This document shows, piece by piece, positions 9,165 to 16,472 of a DNA stretch of 64,000 nucleotides (position 1 is the first letter of the stretch; each line of letters opens with the position of its first letter). This stretch comes from Crocinitomicaceae bacterium. Its GTDB lineage: Bacteria > Bacteroidota > Bacteroidia > Flavobacteriales_D > Crocinitomicaceae. The DNA lies in NCBI GenBank assembly GCA_022447585.1, contig JAKVAR010000006.1:920161-984160 (forward strand). Reading direction: 5' to 3'. A program made the position numbers and the translations under genes. The notes beneath the pieces were generated by a model. The model was not told the DNA's origin. It worked only from the letters and a program-made list of their open reading frames with translations, and made no database searches.

Positions 9165-9714
9165 CCGCTTCTTTTTGTCTAATAATAACTTTTTCAAATC
9201 CTAATTGCTTGTAGAAATCTTCCAAGAAGACTTCTGCGTTTTGTTGTGCGTCTTTAATGATATCGGTATGAATAATTTCTTTTTTTATTGCTGCTTCTCC
9301 CTGTTTCAAGAAATTATTTTTTTCTGCATGAGTGAAACCATCTCTGAATCCACTAACGCTCTCCATTTCCGTGGCAATATGCTTAGAATCCATAGTGAAT
9401 GATATAATTTTTGCAGGAGGGAGGGTTATTTCGATTATATTCCCACTTACCTCGATATCGCCTTCTTTTAATTTTGATAAGTCCACTCCGGCTTTAATTT
9501 TGGCTTTACAGTTGATTAATATCTTGCGATCTCCGTATTTGTACCATTCTTTCGCGACATCATCGAGTTTAATGATCTTTCCAACTGTATATTCAGTAGT
9601 TGATAATTCGCCAATATTTCGTATTTCGTATACATCCACTTTTGGATGTCTTTTGTCATCGGAACAACTAAAAAGTGTAATGCTTGCTAATAATATGGCT
9701 AATAATTGTTTCAT
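9154..9714 (-). CDS. DUF4230 lipoprotein
   Basis: 186 residues. Lipoprotein signal peptide with lipobox LFSC (Cys17), then a DUF4230-type domain: 'IRNIGELSTTEYTVGKI', 'ILINCKAKIKAGVDLSKL', 'IIEITLPPAKIISFTMD', and a long C-terminal helical part ('EAAIKKEIIHTDIIKDAQQNAE'). Aligned by eye with the next gene, both share the order 'xIGELST-TEY / AEISTVSYK', 'KAGVDLS / KYGLDLT', 'ITLPPAKI / LKLPQPKI', so the two arose by duplication but use different anchors (lipid here, transmembrane helix there). ATG directly abuts the stop of the M20 gene (TAAATG). Confidence 0.82.
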   Translation of the reverse strand: MKQLLAILLASITLFSCSDDKRHPKVDVYEIRNIGELSTTEYTVGKIIKLDDVAKEWYKYGDRKILINCKAKIKAGVDLSKLKEGDIEVSGNIIEITLPPAKIISFTMDSKHIATEMESVSGFRDGFTHAEKNNFLKQGEAAIKKEIIHTDIIKDAQQNAEVFLEDFYKQLGFEKVIIRQKEADVN

Positions 9715-10908
9715 TTAGTTCGAGAATGGTGCTAATGACATCATTTGCATTCCAATTTTTAATGCGTTGTCATCTATATTGAATTTTGGGTGGTGTACGC
9801 CAAATACTATTCCTTTCTCTTCATTTCTAACTCCTAAACGGAAAAAGCACACTGGTACTTCTTGAGAATAGAATGAAAAATCTTCTGCGGTTAACCTAAT
9901 AGGTAGTTCTTCTACATTTTTTGAACCAAGAAATTCTTGAGCGGCTAACTTCATGTTAGAGGTGACAACAGGGTCATTTTCTAAATATGGGTATCCTTTG
10001 CTTATGACTACCTCGGCATCTCCTCCTGAAGCTTGAGCAATTTGCTTTGCAGTGGATTCAATTAGCTTAAGGGCTTTGGACCTCCAATGTTCATTCATTG
10101 TTCTAAAAGTACCTTTGAGATGAGCTTGAGAAGGGATGATGTTTGTTGCGCCGATAGCTTCAAAATGTCCGAAGGAGAGTACACAAGGCGTTTTAGGGTC
10201 ACACTTTCGGCTTACAATCTGTTGCATGTTTTGAATTATATTGGATCCAATCATGATTGGGTCAACGCAATTATGTGGTGTAGCACCATGTCCGCCTTTT
10301 CCCTGAATTGTGATATATATTTCGTCACAAGAAGCCATATAGATTCCTTCTTTGAATCCAACATGTCCGACAGGCATATCCGGAAATACATGAAGGGCGT
10401 ACATTTTATTTATCTTAGGATCGGCTAAAACGCCATCTGCGATCATATAACTTGCTCCTCCTGGGTTTTTTTCTTCCCCAGGTTGAAATACTAACTTAAC
10501 AGGTTGTGGTAATTCATTGCGTAATTCGAATAGGATTTCTGCTGCTCCCAAAAGCACTGATGTGTGCACATCATGACCGCAAGCGTGCATTACACCTTTA
10601 ACTTTCGATATGTAATGAACATCGTTTTCTTCAGTTATAGGCAACGCATCTAGATCTGCACGTAAACCTATAGCCTCGTCATCTTGAGAATGCTGATCTC
10701 CAGATATTAATGCGGTTACTCCTGTTTTGCCTACGCCACGGTTGACCGAGAGACCAATTTCTTCCAGCTTGGTTGCAACAAATTCCATGGTCTCATACTC
10801 TTCGTAACTCAATTCTGGATTGGCATGAATGTGCTCTCTGTAACCTTTTACTTTCTTAAAAAGTTCTTCAGATCGTGATGTGATAATATCTTTAACGTAG
10901 TCAGTCAT
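9715..10908 (-). CDS. M20D-family amidohydrolase (N-acyl amino acid or hippurate hydrolase type)
   Basis: A 397-residue zinc-dependent amidohydrolase that removes acyl groups from N-acyl amino acids. Motifs: 'HIHANPELSYEE' near the N-terminus, 'GLRADLDALPI' (metal and fold), 'HACGHDVHTS' with zinc ligands Cys110 and His112, and 'FQPGEEKNPGG' with the Glu pair (145-146). It ends with 'RLTAEDFSFYSQEVP', matching the family's AEDF motif. There is no signal peptide, so it is cytoplasmic. Start: ATG 10908 overlaps the TauE gene by 8 nt; ATG 10920 (four residues longer) is also possible. The substrate cannot be told from sequence. Linked transport and acyl-transfer genes suggest recycling of acylated small molecules, which is inference. 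Confidence 0.92.
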   Translation of the reverse strand: MTDYVKDIITSRSEELFKKVKGYREHIHANPELSYEEYETMEFVATKLEEIGLSVNRGVGKTGVTALISGDQHSQDDEAIGLRADLDALPITEENDVHYISKVKGVMHACGHDVHTSVLLGAAEILFELRNELPQPVKLVFQPGEEKNPGGASYMIADGVLADPKINKMYALHVFPDMPVGHVGFKEGIYMASCDEIYITIQGKGGHGATPHNCVDPIMIGSNIIQNMQQIVSRKCDPKTPCVLSFGHFEAIGATNIIPSQAHLKGTFRTMNEHWRSKALKLIESTAKQIAQASGGDAEVVISKGYPYLENDPVVTSNMKLAAQEFLGSKNVEELPIRLTAEDFSFYSQEVPVCFFRLGVRNEEKGIVFGVHHPKFNIDDNALKIGMQMMSLAPFSN

Positions 10909-11293
10909 TCGAAAATCCATTATATCCAGATATTATAAACCTAAAAGAAACATAGGCCATTATAATTCCAAAAATCAGTTTCACCAAAGAAGGTGATATT
11001 TTAAGGGATAACTTAGATCCAATATATCCGCCAATAACAAATGTTAAGGCAATGATAACTCCAAACTTCCAGTTAATACTTTCTGCTTTCCAATAGTTAT
11101 GTACCGCTAAAATTCCGACTGGCAGTAATAGCACGAAAAGGCTAGTTCCTTGCGCTTCATATTGAGTCATACCTAATGAGTAGATTAGAGCAGGGACAAT
11201 AATTACACCGCCGCCTACACCAACAAATCCACTCAGGATTCCGGCGAATATACCAATTGAAATAAGAATTATTATCGTTTGTGTTGACATCAT
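10901..11293 (-). CDS. Half-size TauE/SafE-family permease, 130 aa
   Basis: A membrane protein with about four helices. The first carries the TauE/SafE repeat signature 'GILSGFVGVGGGVIIVPAL' (19-36); next come 'AQGTSLFVLLLPVGILAVHNY' and 'IGGYIGSKLSLKISPSLVKLIFG'. The full-length family (about 250 aa, eight helices) has two such repeats; only one is present here, so a functional unit would need to be a dimer. Full-length members export sulfite, sulfoacetate or other organosulfur anions. The ORF is intact and the next gene overlaps its stop, so the short form looks genuine and not decayed. The substrate is unknown. Confidence 0.85.
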   Translation of the reverse strand: MMSTQTIIILISIGIFAGILSGFVGVGGGVIIVPALIYSLGMTQYEAQGTSLFVLLLPVGILAVHNYWKAESINWKFGVIIALTFVIGGYIGSKLSLKISPSLVKLIFGIIMAYVSFRFIISGYNGFSND

Positions 11294-11324
11294 TATTTGT
11301 TAAAGATAGTGATATCGTTCAATA

Positions 11325-12302
11325 TTATTGAACCAAGAGGTTGCAACCACGAATATCAGAATGATCAAAACGTCCCATTATTTGAAAACCTGTTGGAGTA
11401 ATTCTTCCTAAATCTTGAGTTGCAATGAATGAACAACTATTTAAGTTTGCGAGGTCAATTACATTAATACCGCCTGTTTTTCCATCTTCTACGTAGTGGA
11501 ATGGATCGTTAACCTCGCGGATGAGAATTTTCATAGTTGAAGTAGTTTCAAACACGCCATTCTTCAAGCTATATCCTTGGGATAGTAATTCTGTCATGCC
11601 ATATTCTGACGAAATTTTCTCGGTATTTAAACCTTGTTTGAGTTCGTTATGAAGTTCTTCTTTTGTTAGTTCTTTTCTTCGTCCTTTCATGCCTCCAGTT
11701 TCAATAATTCTAGCATGTGAGAGGTTTGGTTTGAGACTGGCTAAATCCAAAAGTGCATAAGATACTCCAAATATTATTACTTCTTTATTACGTGCAATTG
11801 CTTTGTTGTATGTTTCAATTAACTCCTTGTGGTTGGAAAGGAAATATCCAGACATGCTACTATTTGTTCTCTTAATCAAATGATCTACCATGTATATTAA
11901 ACTGGATTCGCCTTGTTCTTGATAATTAGGAAGTAAGGCGAGAATGACCTGTTCTTCTGGATTTCCTATTAGTTCTTGATACCCAGAATTGAATGCTTTT
12001 TCATATAGGTCTATATTTGAAACAAAATGCTTACTTCTTTGCCCTCCGGTTCCACTACTTTTAAATACTATTTCCGAAGATTGATCCTTTGAAATTACTT
12101 CTCGTGTCTTGAAAAATGATATAGGAAGAAACGGAATGTCTCTAATACTTTCGGGTTTTTCTCTGTTTTCTGTGAGGATGTGACCTAAATATTCTTTATA
12201 GACTGGACAGTGTTCTGATTGGTAATCATAAATTTCTAGTGCTAACTTTTCGAAGTCTGCTTCTGACTGTGATTGGAATATCTTCTCCTTAAGATGCATC
12301 AT
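11325..12302 (-). CDS. LuxE-like acyl-protein synthetase / acyltransferase
   Basis: 325 residues with the organisation of the LuxE acyl-protein synthetase family, a compact branch of the adenylate-forming enzymes. Features: 'IPFLPISFFKTREVIS', a Ser/Thr/Gly-rich nucleotide loop 'SSGTGGQRS' (82-90), a mid-protein 'VIIFGVSYALLDL', 'IIETGGMKGRRKELT', the 'SEYGMTELLSQGYS' motif typical of adenylating enzymes, and a late 'TQDLGRITPTGFQIMGR'. LuxE proper activates fatty acids and holds them on a cysteine; Bacteroidota homologues have no lux genes and no known substrate. Two ATGs stand side by side at the start. It begins 3 nt after the CNT gene stop, so the two are co-transcribed. Confidence 0.85.
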   Translation of the reverse strand: MMHLKEKIFQSQSEADFEKLALEIYDYQSEHCPVYKEYLGHILTENREKPESIRDIPFLPISFFKTREVISKDQSSEIVFKSSGTGGQRSKHFVSNIDLYEKAFNSGYQELIGNPEEQVILALLPNYQEQGESSLIYMVDHLIKRTNSSMSGYFLSNHKELIETYNKAIARNKEVIIFGVSYALLDLASLKPNLSHARIIETGGMKGRRKELTKEELHNELKQGLNTEKISSEYGMTELLSQGYSLKNGVFETTSTMKILIREVNDPFHYVEDGKTGGINVIDLANLNSCSFIATQDLGRITPTGFQIMGRFDHSDIRGCNLLVQ

Positions 12303-12305
12303 GGT

Positions 12306-13955
12306 TTAGAATAACATACCTGCCAAAACAGCCGTGGACATGCATGCTAGAGTTCCTCCTATTAAAGCGATGACTCCGTATTTGGCCAGTAAACTTCTTT
12401 TTTCTGGAACCAAGATGCCAATGCCACCAACTTGGATTCCAATTGACGCAACGTTTGCAAAACCACAAAGCACATAAGTGCTCATAATGACCGTTTTTTG
12501 TGACAATTCGTCTTGAATAACACCTAGGTGCGGGTAAGCGATAAACTCATTTAGAATTGTCTTTTCTCCTAGTAATTGTCCGAAGTACATGCAGTCTTGC
12601 CATTCAACCCCCATGATCCATGAAACTGGAGCCAATAGGTAACCAGCGATACTTTCGAAGCTTAATTGCGTATACATACCGCCTGAAGCGATGATGTCGT
12701 TGAGCGTTGTCCAATCTCCGATTTTGCCTAGGGAGTAATTTACTAAAGCAATTAAACTCATAAATACGATAAGCATCGCGCCAACATTAGCCGCTAATTT
12801 TAGGCCTTCTGTTGTTCCATTAGTTATAGCTTCAAGGGCATTTGCACCAATTTTTTCTTTAGGAACTTCTAGGTTTTTATCAATTTCTTCTGTTTCAGGG
12901 ACAAGCATTTTAGCGAATACAATCGCAGCTGGTGCTGACATGAAAGATGCTGTTAGAAGGTGCTTAGCATAAAATAACTCCTTAACTTCATCTCCTCCGC
13001 CAAGTATTCCAATTACAGCAGCAAGAACCCCTCCTGCAATTGTAGCCATTCCACCGACCATAAGACACATAATCTCTGACTTGGTCATTCTTTGCAAGTA
13101 GGGCTTTACTAATAGTGGTGCTTCTGTTTGACCAATAAAAATATTGGCGGCGGCTGAAATACTTTCCGCCCCAGAAATACCAAGAGTTTTATTCATTACC
13201 CAGGCCAAACGTTTTACAATCCATTGGAGGATTCCAAAATAGTAAAGTAAACTAGAGATAGCCGCGAAGAAAATGATTGAAGGTAAAATCCAAGTCATAA
13301 AATTCTTAAGCATTGGGTCTATTTGTTCTGTGCCTATACTTCGGAATAGGAAGTTGGCTCCGTCATGTGAGAAGTTGATCAGTTTTGTGAATGCTTTGGA
13401 TAACCAGTCAAATATAATAGATACGAATGGAACTTTTAAAATGAGTAAAGCAAGTCCAATTTGTAAAGCAGTTCCACGCGCAACTATGCCCCAGTTAATT
13501 TTTTTTCTGTTTTTACTAAACAAATACCCCATGAGAAAAAGCATCCCTAGTCCAAGGAACCCACGTGTTATGGAAGAAAAAGTAATACCAGTTCCTGCTG
13601 AACTTAATTCGTCATGGTATGAAAATCTAGTATCTTCTTTTAAGAAGGTTATTTTATTGTCGGAAGAGTATATAATATTAAATTGGTTCGAAACCAGCGA
13701 TGAATCAAGTTGTGATGTAAAAGTGATTTTTTTGTTTTTAATGGCCCAGGTTCCCTGAGTTTGATTGGTTAAAACAGTGTCATTATTAGTGAATGTGCCG
13801 TTTTTGTTGAGTTCAAGAGTGAAGGATTTTCTATAGTATACTGTATCCTCAAACTTTGCAGATGCTTGAAGTGTGAATGTTAGTAATAAGATTAAAAAAA
13901 GAGAATTAAGCCTTACGCCTTTGGATTTCGTCTCTAATTTTTGAAGCAAGTTCAT
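12306..13955 (-). CDS. CNT-family nucleoside transporter with N-terminal lipocalin-like domain
   Basis: About 549 residues. After a signal peptide (core 'LFLILLLTFTLQA') comes a small beta domain of roughly 100 residues ('FTLELNKNGTFTNNDTV', 'GTWAIKNKKITF') resembling stress or lipocalin-like barrels. It is joined to a concentrative nucleoside transporter core with many helices, including the 'FIGQTEAPLLVKPYL' motif (nucleoside and Na+/H+ binding) and the C-terminal 'CGFANVASIGIQVGGIG'. CNT proteins import nucleosides with a cation. The start is uncertain: ATG 13955 or 13967, both inside the end of the preceding gene; no start codon exists after that gene's stop before the signal peptide, so the 50-nt overlap seems real. 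Confidence 0.9.
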   Translation of the reverse strand: MNLLQKLETKSKGVRLNSLFLILLLTFTLQASAKFEDTVYYRKSFTLELNKNGTFTNNDTVLTNQTQGTWAIKNKKITFTSQLDSSLVSNQFNIIYSSDNKITFLKEDTRFSYHDELSSAGTGITFSSITRGFLGLGMLFLMGYLFSKNRKKINWGIVARGTALQIGLALLILKVPFVSIIFDWLSKAFTKLINFSHDGANFLFRSIGTEQIDPMLKNFMTWILPSIIFFAAISSLLYYFGILQWIVKRLAWVMNKTLGISGAESISAAANIFIGQTEAPLLVKPYLQRMTKSEIMCLMVGGMATIAGGVLAAVIGILGGGDEVKELFYAKHLLTASFMSAPAAIVFAKMLVPETEEIDKNLEVPKEKIGANALEAITNGTTEGLKLAANVGAMLIVFMSLIALVNYSLGKIGDWTTLNDIIASGGMYTQLSFESIAGYLLAPVSWIMGVEWQDCMYFGQLLGEKTILNEFIAYPHLGVIQDELSQKTVIMSTYVLCGFANVASIGIQVGGIGILVPEKRSLLAKYGVIALIGGTLACMSTAVLAGMLF

Positions 13956-14490
13956 AGTCTTCGTCATCAATAGCTTGATTAAGTTGATTTTCCAGGTCTT
14001 CAATTGAAATAGTTTCAAGAGTGGTTTTTGGTTCTTCCTCTAGCGCTTCTGCTATCAAGCCTTCTTCCTCTAAGGCTTCCTGGTCTAATAATATTCCAGC
14101 ACTTGAAAGAATACTTTCAGAAGTATAAACAGGGCATTCAAATCGCACTCCAATGGCTATAGCATCAGAAGTTCGTGCATCAATTTCAACGATATCGCCT
14201 TCTTTTTCGCAAACAAGTTTAGAGTAAAAAATACCTTCTGCTAATTTGTAAATGACTACTTCTTTAATGTTAATGCTAAAGGTTGATGCGAAATTTTTAA
14301 ATAAGTCATGAGTTAATGGTCTTGTAGGAATCATTTTTTCTAATTCAATGGCTATAGCCTGTGCCTCAAAACCTCCAATTATAATTGGTAGTCTTCTATT
14401 ACCATCAACTTCAGATAAAACTAAAGCATAGGCACCTGATTGTGTTTGGCTGTATGATAATCCTACGATTTCAAGTTTTATTTTGTCCAT
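13906..14490 (-). CDS. Bifunctional nuclease family protein (DUF151) with UVR motif
   Basis: 194 residues. Residues 1-135 form the BFN/DUF151 domain: 'YALVLSEVDGNRRLPIIIGGFEAQAIAIELE', 'RPLTHDLFKNF' and 'EIDARTSDAIAIGVRFECPVYTSE'. An acidic linker (138-155) leads to a C-terminal UvrB/UvrC-type helix pair, 'LNQAIDDEDYELASKIRDEIQR'. Homologues in plants have RNase and DNase activity; the bacterial role is not settled. It heads the tight operon that runs to 8120; its end overlaps the CNT gene start by 50 nt, a strong sign of translational coupling. Confidence 0.9.
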   Translation of the reverse strand: MDKIKLEIVGLSYSQTQSGAYALVLSEVDGNRRLPIIIGGFEAQAIAIELEKMIPTRPLTHDLFKNFASTFSINIKEVVIYKLAEGIFYSKLVCEKEGDIVEIDARTSDAIAIGVRFECPVYTSESILSSAGILLDQEALEEEGLIAEALEEEPKTTLETISIEDLENQLNQAIDDEDYELASKIRDEIQRRKA

Positions 14491-14523
14491 AACTTTGATT
14501 ACTTATCCAATGATATCAAACAA

Positions 14524-14551
14524 TTAGGGAAGCAAAATTTCGCTTCCCTAA
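14524..14551. other. 10-bp hairpin between etfA and the bifunctional nuclease gene
   Basis: TTAGGGAAGC (14524-14533) pairs perfectly with GCTTCCCTAA (14542-14551) around an 8-nt loop. On the coding (minus) strand it is preceded by T6 and followed by only AATTGTTTG, so it is not a classical U-tract terminator. It may end etfBA transcripts partly, protect the etfA 3' end, or lie in the leader of the following operon. Confidence 0.55.
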
Positions 14552-14595
14552 AAAATTGATTGTATCGTAAAAATAATATTTCTAACTAAAATCTT

Positions 14596-15534
14596 TTAAT
14601 TAGAAGCTTTGAATTTCTTAACTGCTTCAGTCAATTTTGGTAATACTTCGAAAGCATCTCCTAATATTCCGTAATCTGCTGCTTTGAAAAAAGGAGCTTC
14701 AGGGTCGGTGTTGATGACCACAATAACCTTAGATCCATTAACTCCGGCAAGGTGTTGAATTGCACCTGATATACCTGCAGCAATATACAAGTTAGGACGG
14801 ATTGCAACACCTGTTTGTCCCACGTGTTCGTGGTGAGGTCTCCATCCAATGTCAGCGACTGGTCTAGAACATGCCGTTGCCGCTCCTAATTCAGATGCCA
14901 AATCTTCAACTATTCCCCAGTTCTCAGGGCCTTTAAGACCTCTACCTGCAGAAACTACTAATTCAGCTTCAGGTAATGGGATTTCACCTTCAGGTTTTTT
15001 AGTTGAAATTAATTTAATTTTCACTTCTCCAGCGTTTCCATTAAAAGAGTCAACTGTGCATGGAGCTCCACTTTCTTCAGGTTGAATACTATTTGGAAGC
15101 AAAGATATGATTTTCTTATCTGAAGAAATTTTAACATTTCCATATGCTTTCCCAGAAAAGACATTTACTTTAACTGTATCTCCATTCGGAACATCAATCG
15201 CGCCTGAAACTAAGCCTGCCTTTAATTTTACAGAAAGTCTTGGGGCTACTGATTTAGCAACAAGGTCGTGAGAAAATAGAATGGTATTTGCAGAGGTTGA
15301 TTCTACTGCAGATGCAATCACACGTGTCAATTGTTGAGCGTCATTCCCTTCAACTGAGGAGTCAACTAATACCTTAGATGCACCAAAATTACCTAAAGAG
15401 GCAAGTGCTGATTCCTCCTGAGTTCCTGTTGTAATAACAATAACTTCTTCTCCTAATTTCTTAGCGTAAGTTACAACTTCATGAGCGTTCTTCGCAATAC
15501 CGTTTTGGCTATTAATATATACTAGTGTTGCCAT
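14596..15534 (-). CDS. etfA: Electron transfer flavoprotein alpha subunit
   Basis: 312 residues. EtfA carries the FAD of the ETF heterodimer, which takes electrons from acyl-CoA dehydrogenases and passes them toward quinone. The C-terminal FAD domain is clear: 'VVSAGRGLKGPENW', 'AATACSRPVADIGW', 'VGQTGVAIRPNLYIAAGISGAIQHLAGVNGS' and 'INTDPEAPFFKAADYGILGD'. The N-terminal nucleotide-fold half is more divergent. It starts 4 nt after etfB. With the acyl-CoA genes at 50862-53263 it fits an aerobic beta-oxidation route; no acyl-CoA dehydrogenase is in the window. Confidence 0.96.
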   Translation of the reverse strand: MATLVYINSQNGIAKNAHEVVTYAKKLGEEVIVITTGTQEESALASLGNFGASKVLVDSSVEGNDAQQLTRVIASAVESTSANTILFSHDLVAKSVAPRLSVKLKAGLVSGAIDVPNGDTVKVNVFSGKAYGNVKISSDKKIISLLPNSIQPEESGAPCTVDSFNGNAGEVKIKLISTKKPEGEIPLPEAELVVSAGRGLKGPENWGIVEDLASELGAATACSRPVADIGWRPHHEHVGQTGVAIRPNLYIAAGISGAIQHLAGVNGSKVIVVINTDPEAPFFKAADYGILGDAFEVLPKLTEAVKKFKASN

Positions 15535-15538
15535 GATC

Positions 15539-16279
15539 TTAAATTACTTTTGCTTCGTTATGTAATAATGTTACTAATTCATCCATGTTTTCTGGGTCAA
15601 TCATTTTAACCGCCGACTTTGCTTCTGGAAGTGAATAGCTTTCGAAAGTTGTAAGTTTTGCAACATCTGCAGCTGGTACAACGTTCAGCGGCTTAGTTCT
15701 AGCGGCCATAATTCCTCTCATGTTCGGGATTCTTTGTTCTGCCATTCCTTTAGCGCAAGAAATAACTACTGGCAATTCAACTTCAACAGTTTGAAGGCCT
15801 CCAATAATTTCAGTTTCTAACGTGGCTGTATTTCCAGCGACATCTAATTTAGATGCTAATGAGATGAATGGTAAATCCATTCCTTCTGCAATCATACCTC
15901 CGACCTGAGAGCCATTGTAATTAATTGTTTCTTTTCCGGTAAGTACCATATCGAATCCATTCGCTTTTGCATATTCTGCAATTTGCATAGAAACATAGTA
16001 AGCATCTACTGGTTCGGTATCGATTCGAATTGCTTCGTCAGCTCCGATCGCTAATGCTTTTCTCATAACTGCTTCATCAGCAGCGCTTCCAACTGTAATG
16101 ATTGAAACTGAGCCTCCTTTAGATTCTTTTAATTCTAGGGCACGCACTAAGGCGAACCATTCGTCATAAGGATTGACGATATACTGTACTCCGTTTTCAT
16201 CAAACTTCGAGTTGCCATCAGTGAAGGCAATTTTTGAAGTTGTATCTGGAGATTTACTTATACATACAAGTATTTTCAT
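15539..16279 (-). CDS. etfB: Electron transfer flavoprotein beta subunit
   Basis: 246 residues, starting MKILVCISKSPDTTSKI, the usual EtfB N-terminus, from ATG 16277-16279. An in-frame TTG at 16318 would add 13 atypical residues and is rejected. Typical segments: 'VNPYDEWFALVRALELKE', 'AIGADEAIRID', 'VLTGKETINYNGSQVGGMIAE' and the late 'RIPNMRGIMAARTKPL' arm that clamps EtfA. EtfB binds AMP structurally and completes the electron carrier. It is the first gene of etfBA, divergent from pdhB. Confidence 0.96.
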   Translation of the reverse strand: MKILVCISKSPDTTSKIAFTDGNSKFDENGVQYIVNPYDEWFALVRALELKESKGGSVSIITVGSAADEAVMRKALAIGADEAIRIDTEPVDAYYVSMQIAEYAKANGFDMVLTGKETINYNGSQVGGMIAEGMDLPFISLASKLDVAGNTATLETEIIGGLQTVEVELPVVISCAKGMAEQRIPNMRGIMAARTKPLNVVPAADVAKLTTFESYSLPEAKSAVKMIDPENMDELVTLLHNEAKVI

Positions 16280-16306
16280 GCGAAATAATTTTATTATTAT
16301 CGGATG

Positions 16307-16314
16307 CAAATTTA
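16307..16314 (-). promoter_or_regulatory. -7 element of etfBA (TAAATTTG on minus strand)
   Basis: CAAATTTA on the plus strand reads TAAATTTG on the coding strand, a full match to TAnnTTTG, 28 nt upstream of the etfB ATG. No good TTG lies at the expected -33 distance, so confidence is moderate. Confidence 0.5.
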
Positions 16315-16407
16315 GCAAATATTTGGTGTTCTTTTGTGATTTTTATGAGTTAAATGAATGGACTTTGTGATTAGTATACATCTATTGAAGAAGATTCTAA
16401 TATTTTG

Positions 16408-16439
16408 TTGTGTTCAATTATTGAAATTTAGTACATTTG
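16408..16439 (+). promoter_or_regulatory. Promoter of pdhB (TTG, 21 nt, TACATTTG)
   Basis: TTG (16408-16410) and TACATTTG (16432-16439) are 21 nt apart, a full match to the Bacteroidota sigma consensus. The leader then contains a short CCCGA-TT-TCGGG hairpin (16444-16455) before the ATG at 16473. Confidence 0.7.
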
Positions 16440-16472
16440 GCCACCCGATTTCGGGAATAAATTATACAAACT

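Noticed and set aside
9332..9718. Plus-strand frame of 128 codons opposite the DUF4230 lipoprotein
   Set aside because: Reverse-strand shadow of a well-supported lipoprotein gene; composition is not protein-like.
13273..13758. Plus-strand frame of 161 codons opposite the CNT transporter
   Set aside because: Antisense shadow of conserved transporter helices.
16280..16318. Longer EtfB starting at a TTG
   Set aside because: The extra 13 residues are not EtfB-like and cover the -7 element on that strand.
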